Positions 42,626 through 50,618 of a stretch of DNA of 64,000 nt are shown piece by piece. Positions within the stretch are counted from its first letter, which is position 1; every line of letters begins with the position of its first letter. A model generated the notes under the pieces. The model made no database searches. It saw nothing but the letters and a program-made list of their open reading frames with translations, and had not been told where the DNA came from. Source of the DNA: Leucobacter aridicollis (lineage in GTDB: Bacteria > Actinomycetota > Actinomycetes > Actinomycetales > Microbacteriaceae). The DNA lies in contig NZ_JACCBD010000001.1 of NCBI RefSeq assembly GCF_013409595.1, positions 186,001 to 250,000 of the forward strand, written 5' to 3'. The translations under genes and the position numbers were made by a program.

Positions 42626-43616
42626 GGTTTACCTCGTTGAGTAGGGGGCGGTTCTCAGCCAGTCGGGTGAGATTCTCCACGACAAGATCGAGCGTCTGGG
42701 CCTGATACTGCGGAGCCAACCCTGCGACATGCGGGGTGATAAGCGCGCCAGGTTCCCGCCACCAGTGAGAGGTTTCGGGAAGAGGCTCATCATCGAACAC
42801 ATCCAATGCGACTCCGGCGATCCGGCCGGCGCGGAGCCGGTGGAGGAGGGCTTTCTCATCAACGATACCGCCCCGGGCGATATTGATGACAAATGCATTG
42901 TCGGGAAGAAGGTCGAGCTCGCGCTCGCCGATCATGCCCTTTGTGAGTTCAGTGAATGGAACGACGACGATTAGGAAGTCGCTTCGCCGTAAGACGGCGT
43001 CGAGCTCCGACATGGGAAAGAGCTCGGTATGGTCTTCGCTCGGTGCGAGCCGGCCGGTGTCGAAGACGTCAGCCTGCGTGCGGGCGACGCCCGAGCGGCT
43101 GACACCCAGCACGGTCATCCCGAGCACCGAAGCGAGCCGCGAGATCTCCCTGCCGATCCTGCCGTAGCCGACTATTCCGACCGTTGCACCGGCGAGCTGG
43201 CGAGGGGTGAGCGATTCGAGCCGGTCGGCATTCGACGGCCACACGCGTTCTTCCCGCTGCTGCGCGATTCGGGGCATCCGGTGGGCGAGCTCTAGGAGCG
43301 TCATCATGGCGTACTCTGCCATCGGCACCGGCGCGATCCCGCCAAGCGTCGCGATCGGCACCTCGGTGTCCCACAGCGAGGTTTTTCGAACATGGTCGAC
43401 GCCCGAGGTGTCGAGCTGGATCCCGCGAAGCTGGGGAACCGCACTGGCATCGGGGAACCAGTCGCCGGTGTGGAGAAAATCGATCGTGGCGAGTGCCGCA
43501 GGCCCCGGTGGCTGCTCGGCAGTCATGCGGTGGATCGAGACATCCGGCACGCGCCTGGCGAGCTCGGCGAACCATTCGTCTGGCAGCGGCAGGGAACTGA
43601 GGTAGTTGAGAGTCAC
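42609..43616 (-). CDS. D-2-hydroxyacid dehydrogenase
   Basis: The product is 335 aa. The NAD-binding core is VGIVGYGRIGREISRLAS. Catalytic Arg, Glu and His regions appear as INIARGGIVDEKAL, DVFDDEPLPETSHW and ITPHVAG. It would interconvert a 2-keto acid and a D-2-hydroxy acid. GTG 43616 overlaps the permease stop (GTGA) and has AGGAGCGG upstream, so it is in the ABC operon. It may process 2-keto sugar-acid intermediates. The substrate is unknown. Confidence 0.92.
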   Translation of the reverse strand: MTLNYLSSLPLPDEWFAELARRVPDVSIHRMTAEQPPGPAALATIDFLHTGDWFPDASAVPQLRGIQLDTSGVDHVRKTSLWDTEVPIATLGGIAPVPMAEYAMMTLLELAHRMPRIAQQREERVWPSNADRLESLTPRQLAGATVGIVGYGRIGREISRLASVLGMTVLGVSRSGVARTQADVFDTGRLAPSEDHTELFPMSELDAVLRRSDFLIVVVPFTELTKGMIGERELDLLPDNAFVINIARGGIVDEKALLHRLRAGRIAGVALDVFDDEPLPETSHWWREPGALITPHVAGLAPQYQAQTLDLVVENLTRLAENRPLLNEVNRVAGY

Positions 43617-44521
43617 TTGATACCGCTCCTAGCAAATCCTTGGACGAAGTAGCGTTGGAAGAAAATGAACAGCAGCACCATCGGGAGCACCGAGATGAGT
43701 GCCAGCGCCATGATGGCGTTGTAATCGGGGGCCGTTTGGTTCTTTAAGAACAGCAGGCCAATCGGGAGCGTGAAGAGCTCGTTGTCCTTGAGCGCAATGA
43801 GCGGCCACGCGAAGTCGTTCCAGCTCCCCATCAGCGTGAGGAGCGTGAGCACGGCGACGAGCGGCTTGCACAGCGGCAGGACAACCTGCACGAAGATTCT
43901 GATCTGTCCGGCGCCGTCGATGCGGGCCGCCTCGATCACCTCATCTGGAATCCCTAGGAAGAACTGTCTGGCAAGAAATACCCCGAACGCGGTGGCTGCG
44001 GCGGGAAAGATAACACCCCAGTACGAGCCGTAAATCCCCAACCCCGACACGAGCTTGAACTGCGCGACCATGATCGCTTGCACCGGAATCATCATCGTCG
44101 CGAGCGCGAGCAGGAAGACGACGTTGCTGCCCCGGAACCGCAGGCGTGCGAACGCATACCCGGCAAGCAGGTTCACGACCACCGTAATGGCGGTTACGAA
44201 CGTGCCGATCACGAGCGAATTCCCAAACCATTCCATGACGGGGAATCTGTCGAACACCTTCGCGAAATTCTCGAGCGTGAACGTGCTCGGCCAGAACCTC
44301 AGCCCCGGCTCGAACACCTCTCCGCGCGGAGAGAAGGCGACAACGATCATCCAGTAGAGGGGAAAGACGACGATCAGTGCGACGACTGCGGCAATGACCG
44401 TTCGAATCGCGATGCCAGCGCGGCCCGCGCGAGGACGCTGGGCACTGCGGCGAAGTCGAGCGTTCTTCCGTCCTCGCCGCTCTTCAGCTTCTGCAATGAG
44501 CAGAGTTGTTGTTTCAGTCAT
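43613..44521 (-). CDS. Sugar ABC transporter permease (MalG type)
   Basis: The product is 302 aa with six membrane helices. It carries the conserved EAA loop, visible as GIPDEVIEAARIDGAGQIRIF, for docking the ATPase. It pairs with the MalF-type permease 6 bp upstream and the lipoprotein before it. No ATPase gene is present, so a shared MsiK-type ATPase elsewhere is likely. Confidence 0.94.
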   Translation of the reverse strand: MTETTTLLIAEAEERRGRKNARLRRSAQRPRAGRAGIAIRTVIAAVVALIVVFPLYWMIVVAFSPRGEVFEPGLRFWPSTFTLENFAKVFDRFPVMEWFGNSLVIGTFVTAITVVVNLLAGYAFARLRFRGSNVVFLLALATMMIPVQAIMVAQFKLVSGLGIYGSYWGVIFPAAATAFGVFLARQFFLGIPDEVIEAARIDGAGQIRIFVQVVLPLCKPLVAVLTLLTLMGSWNDFAWPLIALKDNELFTLPIGLLFLKNQTAPDYNAIMALALISVLPMVLLFIFFQRYFVQGFARSGIK

Positions 44522-44527
44522 TGTGGG

Positions 44528-45469
44528 TCACTCCACGAGGTCTCGGTTGCGGTTGCTCTTCCACTGAATGAACGTGAATGCGAGCGTGATGAGCAGGATG
44601 ACGATGCCGATCGCGGCACCGTAACCCTGTTCGCGAATCTGGAATCCGTTGCGGTAGGCATATGTCACCAGCACGGAAGTGGAGTCCTGCGGGCCGCCAC
44701 CGGTCATGACAAAAATGATGTCGAAGACCTGGAACGAGGCGATGACGTTCATGATGAGCAAGAAGAACGTCGACGGCCCCACGAGCGGCACAGTGATCGC
44801 CCGGAACTGCTGCCAGCGACTCGCGCCATCAATCTTTGCCGCCTCGTAGAGCTCGGGAGAGATGCCCTGCAGGCCCGCAAGGTAGATGATCATGTTGAAG
44901 CCAAGCCGGAGCCAGATCGCAGCGATCACGACTGACATCATTGCCGGGCCGCCTTCGGACTGCCAGCCCACTGGATCGAGGCCAATGGCGGTGAGGACCT
45001 TGTTCACGAGGCCGTTCGATTCGTAGAACAGCAGCACTGCGACCATACCCGAGGCGACGCCAGAGATGACCATGGGGAGCACGATGATCGTGCGGAACAG
45101 GCCGCGCGCGGGGAGCACTGAGTTCAGCAGGACCGCCAGAGCGAGTCCGCCGATCAGTTCGAATGGAACCGTCGCCAGCGTGAAGATTGCCGTGTTGCCG
45201 AGGCTGCGCCAAAAGACCGGGTCGGCCATCAGCTGCGAATAGTTCGCGAGCCCGACCCACTCAGGGGTGCCAAACCCCTTCGTGCTTTGAAAGGAGAGGA
45301 TCGCGGCCCACACGATGGGGACAAACAAGAAGAGTGCGAGCAGAATGAGGTTTGGTGTGATGAAGAGCCAGCCTGCGAGGCCCTCGCGTGATCGGAGCGA
45401 CGTGCGCCCCATTCGGGCCCGTAACGCGACAGAGCGCGGCCTCCGGGCCCGAACGGTTGCTTGAGTCAT
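44528..45469 (-). CDS. Sugar ABC transporter permease (MalF type)
   Basis: The product is 313 aa with six helices and an EAA loop GISPELYEAAKIDGASRWQQF. It has a basic cytoplasmic N-terminus. Its ATG overlaps the TAA of the substrate-binding protein gene by one base (TAATG), so it is coupled to it. It forms the importer with the MalG-type partner. Confidence 0.94.
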   Translation of the reverse strand: MTQATVRARRPRSVALRARMGRTSLRSREGLAGWLFITPNLILLALFLFVPIVWAAILSFQSTKGFGTPEWVGLANYSQLMADPVFWRSLGNTAIFTLATVPFELIGGLALAVLLNSVLPARGLFRTIIVLPMVISGVASGMVAVLLFYESNGLVNKVLTAIGLDPVGWQSEGGPAMMSVVIAAIWLRLGFNMIIYLAGLQGISPELYEAAKIDGASRWQQFRAITVPLVGPSTFFLLIMNVIASFQVFDIIFVMTGGGPQDSTSVLVTYAYRNGFQIREQGYGAAIGIVILLITLAFTFIQWKSNRNRDLVE

Positions 45470-46761
45470 TAGTTCGCCGCCTCCTCGATGGCTGCGCTGA
45501 GGTTGGCGAGAGTCTCAGTAGTGCTCTGCCCACCGACAAACGCTGCTTCGAGTTGGTCCTGCAGCGCCGTGTTCACGGCGGCCATCACGGGCGAGGTGAG
45601 CTGCTTCACGTCGCTCGGCTCGATCGTCGCGGCCTGATCAACAAACACGGGCATGATGTCGGGGCGAACCGCGAACTCAATCGCGTCGCCTGAAAGTGCC
45701 GTGCGAGTTGGAAGCTCGTTGGTCGCCGCGCAGAACTGAGCCATCGCCTCTTCCGACACCATGAACTTCAGGAATTCAGCGGCGAGCTCCGGATTGTTCG
45801 AGTCCTTGCTTGCCACAAGCGCGTTGCCGCCCAGATCGGTCGCTCCGCGCTCGTCGCGGGGCATCGGTAGCGCGGTCCAGTCGAATTTGGTGAGGTAATC
45901 GATGTCAGGCACGAGGAAGGAGCCGGCAAAGGTCATTGCTGCGGTTCCCTCGGTGAACAGCGAGTCTGCGTAGACCGTGCCCTTCGTTGAACTGGCCGGC
46001 GGGACCCACCCCTGGTCGAAGAAGCTCTTGGTGAACTCAAGTGCCCGTTCGCCTTCTGCCGAGTCGATCGTCGCCTTCGAGCCATCGGTAAACGTGCCGT
46101 CAGCCTGGAAGAGCCAGCTCAGCCAGCGCGCAGCGCCGGCGAGTTGCCAGTTATAGACGAAGGGGTACTGGTTCTCTGGCAGGCTAGCGCGCAGCTGGGT
46201 GGCGACGTCGCCAAATTCTTCCCAGCTCCAAGCGTCTTCCTGGGTCTGTGGGAGGGACGCGGTGTCGATTCCGGCGTCGGCAAGCATTTTGGTGTTGACG
46301 AGCAGGGCCGACACGTCGGTCTGGTGCGGAACACCGTACGGGGTGCCCTCGAACGAGACAGCCTCCCACATGGCCGGAGTGAACTCGGCAATCTCGTCTG
46401 CGGAGAACGCATCACTGAGATCGAGCAGCTGCCCCTGGCTCGAATAGACGCCAAGGTTGCCGTAGTCCACGCGGAACACGTCTGGTGCATTGCCCGCTGA
46501 GAGCTGCGCGTCGATGTTTGAGAACATCTGGTCGTAGGGCACGAGATTGAGCTTGACGCTCACGCCCTCGTTCTCGGCTTCGAACTGCGAGATCAGGTCT
46601 CGGAATTCTGCTTCCTCGGCTTCGCTACCCCAGGCGGTAAACGTCAGACTGCCCTCGTCTTCCGCTGAGCCGCCACCAAAGCCTGCGCACCCCGAGAGCA
46701 GCATTGCACTCGCGGTAAACAGGCCAACGGCCTGGACGGCCCGCTGTGATCGCTTCTTCAA
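45469..46761 (-). CDS. Extracellular sugar-binding lipoprotein of ABC transporter
   Basis: The product is 430 aa. A signal peptide with lipobox LLSGC puts the lipidated cysteine near residue 25. The mature part follows the family 1 (MalE/UgpB) pattern: LTFTAWGSEAEEAEFRDLI and GTAAMTFAGSFLVPDI. It captures the substrate outside the cell. AAGGAG precedes the ATG at 46761. It is the first gene of the operon, under a promoter (46832-46861) covered by a perfect palindrome. The ligand is unknown. Confidence 0.95.
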   Translation of the reverse strand: MKKRSQRAVQAVGLFTASAMLLSGCAGFGGGSAEDEGSLTFTAWGSEAEEAEFRDLISQFEAENEGVSVKLNLVPYDQMFSNIDAQLSAGNAPDVFRVDYGNLGVYSSQGQLLDLSDAFSADEIAEFTPAMWEAVSFEGTPYGVPHQTDVSALLVNTKMLADAGIDTASLPQTQEDAWSWEEFGDVATQLRASLPENQYPFVYNWQLAGAARWLSWLFQADGTFTDGSKATIDSAEGERALEFTKSFFDQGWVPPASSTKGTVYADSLFTEGTAAMTFAGSFLVPDIDYLTKFDWTALPMPRDERGATDLGGNALVASKDSNNPELAAEFLKFMVSEEAMAQFCAATNELPTRTALSGDAIEFAVRPDIMPVFVDQAATIEPSDVKQLTSPVMAAVNTALQDQLEAAFVGGQSTTETLANLSAAIEEAAN

Positions 46762-46826
46762 AATGACGCTCCTTGTCTCTGACCGAGGGGCGCGTCGCGG
46801 CTCTGCGACGTCGCATTTCGGCTTGC

Positions 46827-46841
46827 GTTGAAGTATTCAAC
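46827..46841. promoter_or_regulatory. Perfect palindromic operator on the ABC operon promoter
   Basis: GTTGAA-GTA-TTCAAC is a perfect 15-bp inverted repeat covering the -10 region of the ABC operon. It is a good candidate for repression by the local DeoR protein. Confidence 0.6.
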
Positions 46842-46861
46842 ATTTTATGCCAATTAGTCAA
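46832..46861 (-). promoter_or_regulatory. Promoter of the sugar ABC operon
   Basis: On the minus strand, -35 TTGACT (46856-46861) and -10 AATACT (46832-46837) are 18 bp apart. The start would be near 46825, about 64 nt before the ATG. Confidence 0.55.
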
Positions 46862-46875
46862 TAACTTCCATTTCG

Positions 46876-46891
46876 TGCTCATTTCTGATTG
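46876..46891 (+). promoter_or_regulatory. Second copy of the TGCTCATTT motif (SIS gene side)
   Basis: TGCTCATTTCTGATTG, 59 nt before the SIS-gene ATG, matches the motif upstream of the FAH operon in the same orientation towards its gene. It is a shared regulator site or promoter element. Confidence 0.45.
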
Positions 46892-46949
46892 AATCTGATC
46901 ACGGTGTCGGCGAAGTTGCCGGCCCGAAACGACCTTCAGGAAGTGTTTT

Positions 46950-47858
46950 ATGAACAACGCCACCCCTGCTCGCGGAGCAATGACGCGGGCCGAACTCACC
47001 AGCCAGCCTGAGATCTGGACAGAAGCGCTCAGTCACGCCGCGCAGTTCAATGCACTTCTCCCGCAGCCGGGTGAGAGAGTCCTCGTGCTGGGGTGCGGCA
47101 CCTCGTATTACATGGGTGACGCGTATGCCTACCTGCGCAATGATGCCGGGCTTGGCCGGACGCGTGCAGCGATACCCCGGGAGCTCAACTGGGTGGACGA
47201 CGACGAGCATATTGTCGTCATTTCTCGCTCCGGCACCACGGCAGACGTGATCGCACTGGTTGAGAAATACCGGGATACCCATCGCATCACGGCGCTGCTC
47301 GGGGGCCTCGATACGGAACTCGGTCGGCTGTGCGAGGGCAGGGTCGTCGATCTCGGCTTCGCTGACGAACAATCAGTCGTGCAGACCCGATTCGCGACGA
47401 CTGGCCTGACCGCGCTCCGCAACTCGCTCGGGCTTGTACCCAGCACGCTCATTGACGATGCCCACGCGGCGCTCGCGGCCGCGCTACCTATGGCGCCCGG
47501 CGCTGTTCGCCAGGTGGTGTTCCTCGGGCACCGCTGGTCTGTGGGGCTTGCCCATGAGGCGGCTCTGAAGGTTCGAGAATCTGCGGGGTTTTGGACCGAA
47601 GCCTATTCGGTCTGGGAGTACGAGCACGGGCCGATCTCCTGCGCTGGCGAGGGGTCGCTTGTCTGGTTCCTCGACGAGGTGCCCGAGAAAGTCGTGGCGA
47701 AGATTGCCGCGACCGGAGCACAGATCTACTCAAACGCGCTTGATGCGCAGGCAAATCTCCCACTGGCTCATCGCCTCGCGGTCGAACTCGCCGAGGTTGT
47801 AGGACGTGACCCCGATACTCCACCTCACCTGAACCGCTCAGTGTTGGTTGTAGAGTAA
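46950..47858 (+). CDS. SIS-domain sugar isomerase/deaminase (AgaS/GlmS-like)
   Basis: The product is 302 aa with two SIS domains. The first has VLVLGCGTSYYMGDAYAYL and VVISRSGTTADVIALV; the second has VVFLGHRWSVGLAHEAALKV, then WTEAYSVWEYEHGPIS. These are the phospho-sugar-binding loops of GlmS-type isomerases and AgaS deaminase/isomerases. With the PfkB kinase and class II aldolase it could convert an amino-hexose-6-P to a ketose phosphate. AGGAAG precedes the ATG. It heads a plus-strand operon with two overlapping genes. Confidence 0.92.
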   Translation: MNNATPARGAMTRAELTSQPEIWTEALSHAAQFNALLPQPGERVLVLGCGTSYYMGDAYAYLRNDAGLGRTRAAIPRELNWVDDDEHIVVISRSGTTADVIALVEKYRDTHRITALLGGLDTELGRLCEGRVVDLGFADEQSVVQTRFATTGLTALRNSLGLVPSTLIDDAHAALAAALPMAPGAVRQVVFLGHRWSVGLAHEAALKVRESAGFWTEAYSVWEYEHGPISCAGEGSLVWFLDEVPEKVVAKIAATGAQIYSNALDAQANLPLAHRLAVELAEVVGRDPDTPPHLNRSVLVVE

Positions 47859-48172
47859 TGCCGGTCATTACCCTGAGTATGCCGGCGACCTGGCCGGCGG
47901 CCCCAAGCCAAAGCGTGGCCGAAGCAGTTGCAGGTGCGCTCGATCTCGGGGCAGGGGACGTGATTGTGCTCGAGACGCCCTACGTTGACAGCGCGCGCAG
48001 TGGTCCCCTCAAGTCCAGCGGGCACTGGGTGCTCGTCACTCTTCGCGGTTCGGATCGGGGGGTGGACGCGCGAGACCGAGCAGTTACAGCGGCCTCTGCT
48101 GCTGTGGCGACTTGGGCAGAGCGATCGGGTGTCGGCCTTGAAGGAGTGTGGTGTGAGTGGCTGTTGAGCTGA
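47858..48172 (+). CDS. Small tautomerase-like protein
   Basis: The product is 104 aa. It begins with Pro after Met (MPVITLSMPATWP), the catalytic-proline arrangement of the 4-oxalocrotonate tautomerase superfamily. An SVAEAVAGALDLGAGDVIVL helix-strand segment follows. The rest (WVLVTLRGSDRGVDARDRAV) fits a beta-alpha-beta repeat. The family call is tentative. It overlaps the SIS stop by one base and the kinase by 16 bp, so all three are co-translated. It may tautomerise a keto-acid intermediate. Confidence 0.65.
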   Translation: MPVITLSMPATWPAAPSQSVAEAVAGALDLGAGDVIVLETPYVDSARSGPLKSSGHWVLVTLRGSDRGVDARDRAVTAASAAVATWAERSGVGLEGVWCEWLLS

Positions 48173-49182
48173 GGCCAGCATCTTTGCTGGTGGTCGGCGA
48201 ACTGTGCGTCGACATTGTCGTAGATCTCGGCGGCGGGGAGCTGAGGTTCGGGCAACACGAGCAGATAGTACCGGCGACGACCTTGACAATGGGGAGCTCT
48301 TCAGCGATCACTGCGTGCGGCGCGGCCACGCTCGGTTTACCAACCGAGCTGGTGAGCGCGCGAGGCGACGATATGTTTGGGTTATTCCTGCGCGACGAGC
48401 TTAAGCTGCGCGGTGTTGGCCAGCAGCATGTGAGCGTACACGACGGGATCCCAACGGGTGCCTCCACGCATCTCACGCGGCCAGGCGGCGATCGCACGAT
48501 TCTGACATCGCTTGGCACGATTGGCATGACAACAAACGCAGACGTGTCGGACGCGATGCTCGCTGCGGCAGCTGGACTGCACATCGGTAGTTACTTCTTA
48601 CAGCATGCGCTGCATAATGGTGGCGCGGTCGAGCTGTTTCGGCGAGCGCGCGCGGGAGGCCTGCGCACCTCGCTCGACGGGAACTTTGATCCGACAGAGC
48701 GTTGGGACTCCGGGATTCTTGAACTCTTGCAGCACACCGATGTGTTCTTTGGTAACGACGAAGAACTCTGTGGTATCACGGGCAAACAGGATCTTATGGC
48801 TGCTGCGCGGGCGGCCCTCTCTCAGATGCCGCCCGGTGGAGTGATTATTGCAAAGCTAGGGGCCGACGGAGCAGTCGCAGTGACACAAAGAGGAGAGATC
48901 ACAGTCAAGACGCCCGACCTCCCGGGGGAGGTCCTCGACACTGTGGGAGCGGGGGACACTCTTGCTGCCGGAACGCTGACCGGGCTATTGCGCGGTGACA
49001 CGCTCGCCGACGCCCTCGCGCTCGGCGTTGCATGCGGCACAGCTTCGACGCGCGGTGCCGGTGGCGTTGCCGCGCAGCCCAGTTTGGCGGCCGCTCATGC
49101 GATCCGCTCAGGGATGGTTTCTGGCCAGCCATACTCTCAGCGAGCGATCCGGTACACGGAGTATCCTGAGGAATTGTGCTGA
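48157..49182 (+). CDS. PfkB-family carbohydrate kinase
   Basis: The product is 341 aa with a ribokinase fold: LLVVGELCVDIVVDLGGG at the start, the central FFGNDEELCGITG block and the active-site DTVGAGDTLAAGTL. It would phosphorylate a free sugar or sugar acid entering by the ABC importer. The GTG start has AAGGAG 8 nt upstream and lies inside the tautomerase-like gene. Its end overlaps ccsB by 7 bp. A role as an amino-hexose or 2-keto-3-deoxy-acid kinase is possible; the sequence does not decide. Confidence 0.92.
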   Translation: MAVELRPASLLVVGELCVDIVVDLGGGELRFGQHEQIVPATTLTMGSSSAITACGAATLGLPTELVSARGDDMFGLFLRDELKLRGVGQQHVSVHDGIPTGASTHLTRPGGDRTILTSLGTIGMTTNADVSDAMLAAAAGLHIGSYFLQHALHNGGAVELFRRARAGGLRTSLDGNFDPTERWDSGILELLQHTDVFFGNDEELCGITGKQDLMAAARAALSQMPPGGVIIAKLGADGAVAVTQRGEITVKTPDLPGEVLDTVGAGDTLAAGTLTGLLRGDTLADALALGVACGTASTRGAGGVAAQPSLAAAHAIRSGMVSGQPYSQRAIRYTEYPEELC

Positions 49183-50147
49183 CCGAGCTTGAAACCTACT
49201 CAACGATCGCGCTGTATTCAGGCATGATCGTGTACGCGATCGCGTTTGTCTTCTACGTGGTTGACCTCGCGAACCGCAGCGGCGACGCCGAGGTCGCGAC
49301 CGCTGCACCTGCGGTCGGCGCGAAGGCAGCTGCGGGCGGGACGACCACGCTCGTGAAGCCGCGCCAGAAGGCGACGGCCGCAGCCCCGCGCTCCCGCTGG
49401 CTGCGCGCAGGCTTTGCGCTCACCGTGCTCGGCTTCGCGCTGCACCTCGCCGCGACTGTGTTGCGCGGTATCGCTGCGGACCGCGTCCCGTGGGCGAACA
49501 TGTACGAGTTCGCGCTCACCGCGACGGTCTCGGTCGTTGGCATCTTCCTGATCGTGCAGTTCTTCGTTGACCTGCGGTTCCTCGGCACCCTCGTCACCGG
49601 CCTCACGCTCGTCTTCCTCGGCGTCGCAAAGGTGAACTACTACGTCGAGATCGTGCCGCTCGTTCCCGCGCTCGACTCGTACTGGCTTGTCATCCACATC
49701 ATTGTCGCCGTGCTCGCGGTCGGATTCTTCACGCTGTCGTTCGGGCTCTCGATACTGCAGCTGCTGCAGGCCCGCCGAACGACCTACCTCAAGGCCGGGC
49801 AGACGAACTCGCTCGCGTTCATGGGTGGCTTCCCGAACCAGGTGCGCCTGGAAGACCTCGCCTACCGCCTCGCGATCATCGGCTTTGCCTTCTGGACGTT
49901 CACGCTCATCGCCGGTTCAATCTGGGCCGAGGCTGCCTGGAGCCGCTACTGGGGCTGGGACGTCAAGGAAGTCTGGACCTTCATCATCTGGGTGCTCTAC
50001 GCGGGGTTCATCCACGCACGGGCGACGCGCGGCTGGCGCGGCACCCGGTCGGCGTGGCTGAACATCGTCTCCTACGCCGCCGTGATCTTCAACTTCTCGG
50101 TCGTGAACGTGTTCTTCAAGGGGCTGCACGCCTACTCAGGACTGTAA
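49176..50147 (+). CDS. ccsB: Cytochrome c biogenesis protein CcsB (ResC)
   Basis: The 323-aa multi-helix membrane protein carries the heme-handling WWD-type motif, here WGWDVKEVWTFIIWVLY, and external histidines in ILQLL/FIHARATRG regions. With ResB (CcsA/B system II) it moves haem and attaches it to apocytochrome c outside the membrane. A cytoplasmic or linker segment rich in Ala/Lys (about residues 30-70) is longer than usual. The usual resA, ccdA and resB neighbours are not upstream; a sugar kinase gene overlaps its start instead. The GTG 49176 has TGAGGAA upstream. Confidence 0.94.
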   Translation: MLTELETYSTIALYSGMIVYAIAFVFYVVDLANRSGDAEVATAAPAVGAKAAAGGTTTLVKPRQKATAAAPRSRWLRAGFALTVLGFALHLAATVLRGIAADRVPWANMYEFALTATVSVVGIFLIVQFFVDLRFLGTLVTGLTLVFLGVAKVNYYVEIVPLVPALDSYWLVIHIIVAVLAVGFFTLSFGLSILQLLQARRTTYLKAGQTNSLAFMGGFPNQVRLEDLAYRLAIIGFAFWTFTLIAGSIWAEAAWSRYWGWDVKEVWTFIIWVLYAGFIHARATRGWRGTRSAWLNIVSYAAVIFNFSVVNVFFKGLHAYSGL

Positions 50148-50163
50148 GACTCGCTGAGTCGGC

Positions 50164-50187
50164 AGCGCTCGGCCAACAGCGCTATGC
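50164..50187. repeat. Short repeat AGCGCTC-GGCCA-ACAGCGCTAT, copy 1
   Basis: This 24-bp imperfect palindrome, shortly after ccsB, matches 50547-50570 with few differences. The two copies flank the stretch that holds a palindromic element and a small open frame. Confidence 0.6.
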
Positions 50188-50253
50188 CATGCGATCTGCA
50201 GCGGGAATGCCGACTCCTGAACAGGAGGGCAGGTCTTCTGCAGATCACATTGG
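50186..50253. repeat. Palindromic hairpin element (copy 2)
   Basis: Outer arms GATCTGCAG/CTGCAGATC (50193-50201 with 50238-50246) and a tip CTCCTG-AA-CAGGAG form an imperfect hairpin. Read on the minus strand, its right arm matches the left arm of the element at 9295 in 22 of 28 positions, including CCAATG, ATCTGC, AAGA and CTGCCC. Both occur directly after 3' gene ends. Confidence 0.7.
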
Positions 50254-50374
50254 GTGGGCCGAACGCGGGTGGTTGGGATTTGCGGCTGCGCGGCTGAGCC
50301 GAGGTCCCTCTGCCCTAACGGGTTGCGGCCCCCTCGAGCGCACCCGAACGCTCGGCATGCAGGGCAAGGTGACG

Positions 50375-50548
50375 ATGTCGCAGGCCTACGAACTCGGCTC
50401 GGCATCCGAGTCGACGAGCCGGCGCCTTATCGAGGAGCTCGCAGAGCTCTACGTGTCGATGACGACAAGCGCGATGATGGATCGCGGAAGCGACCGCACG
50501 GTGCTGCACGCCGGGGTCGTCGTCGCCGACGGTCTGCAGCTCGTATAG
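50375..50548 (+). CDS. Possible small hypothetical protein (57 aa)
   Basis: The frame from ATG 50375 has AAGGTG 5 nt upstream and encodes a helical acidic first half (STSRRLIEELAELYVSMTTS) and a strand-like end (TVLHAGVVVADGLQLV). Its TAG lies inside a perfect hairpin (50544-50569). I do not recognise it; it could also be a remnant of a larger gene. It is the only candidate in the 470 bp between ccsB and the small basic-protein gene. Confidence 0.4.
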   Translation: MSQAYELGSASESTSRRLIEELAELYVSMTTSAMMDRGSDRTVLHAGVVVADGLQLV

Positions 50549-50569
50549 CGCTCAGCCAGCAGCGCTATA
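50544..50569. repeat. Perfect hairpin, copy 2 of the AGCGCT repeat
   Basis: TATAGCGCT and AGCGCTATA are perfect 9-bp arms around CAGCCAGC. The same element, less perfect, is at 50164-50187. There is no T-tract. Confidence 0.65.
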
Positions 50570-50618
50570 TGGTCAGCGCACTTGTCACAGTCCTCGTTTA
50601 CGACCGGGAGCGAGCGCG

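Noticed and set aside
50054..50548. Longer open frame from inside ccsB to 50548
   Set aside because: The first part overlaps the well-supported ccsB in another frame; only the last 57 codons after ATG 50375 have a plausible ribosome site, and these are listed separately with low confidence.
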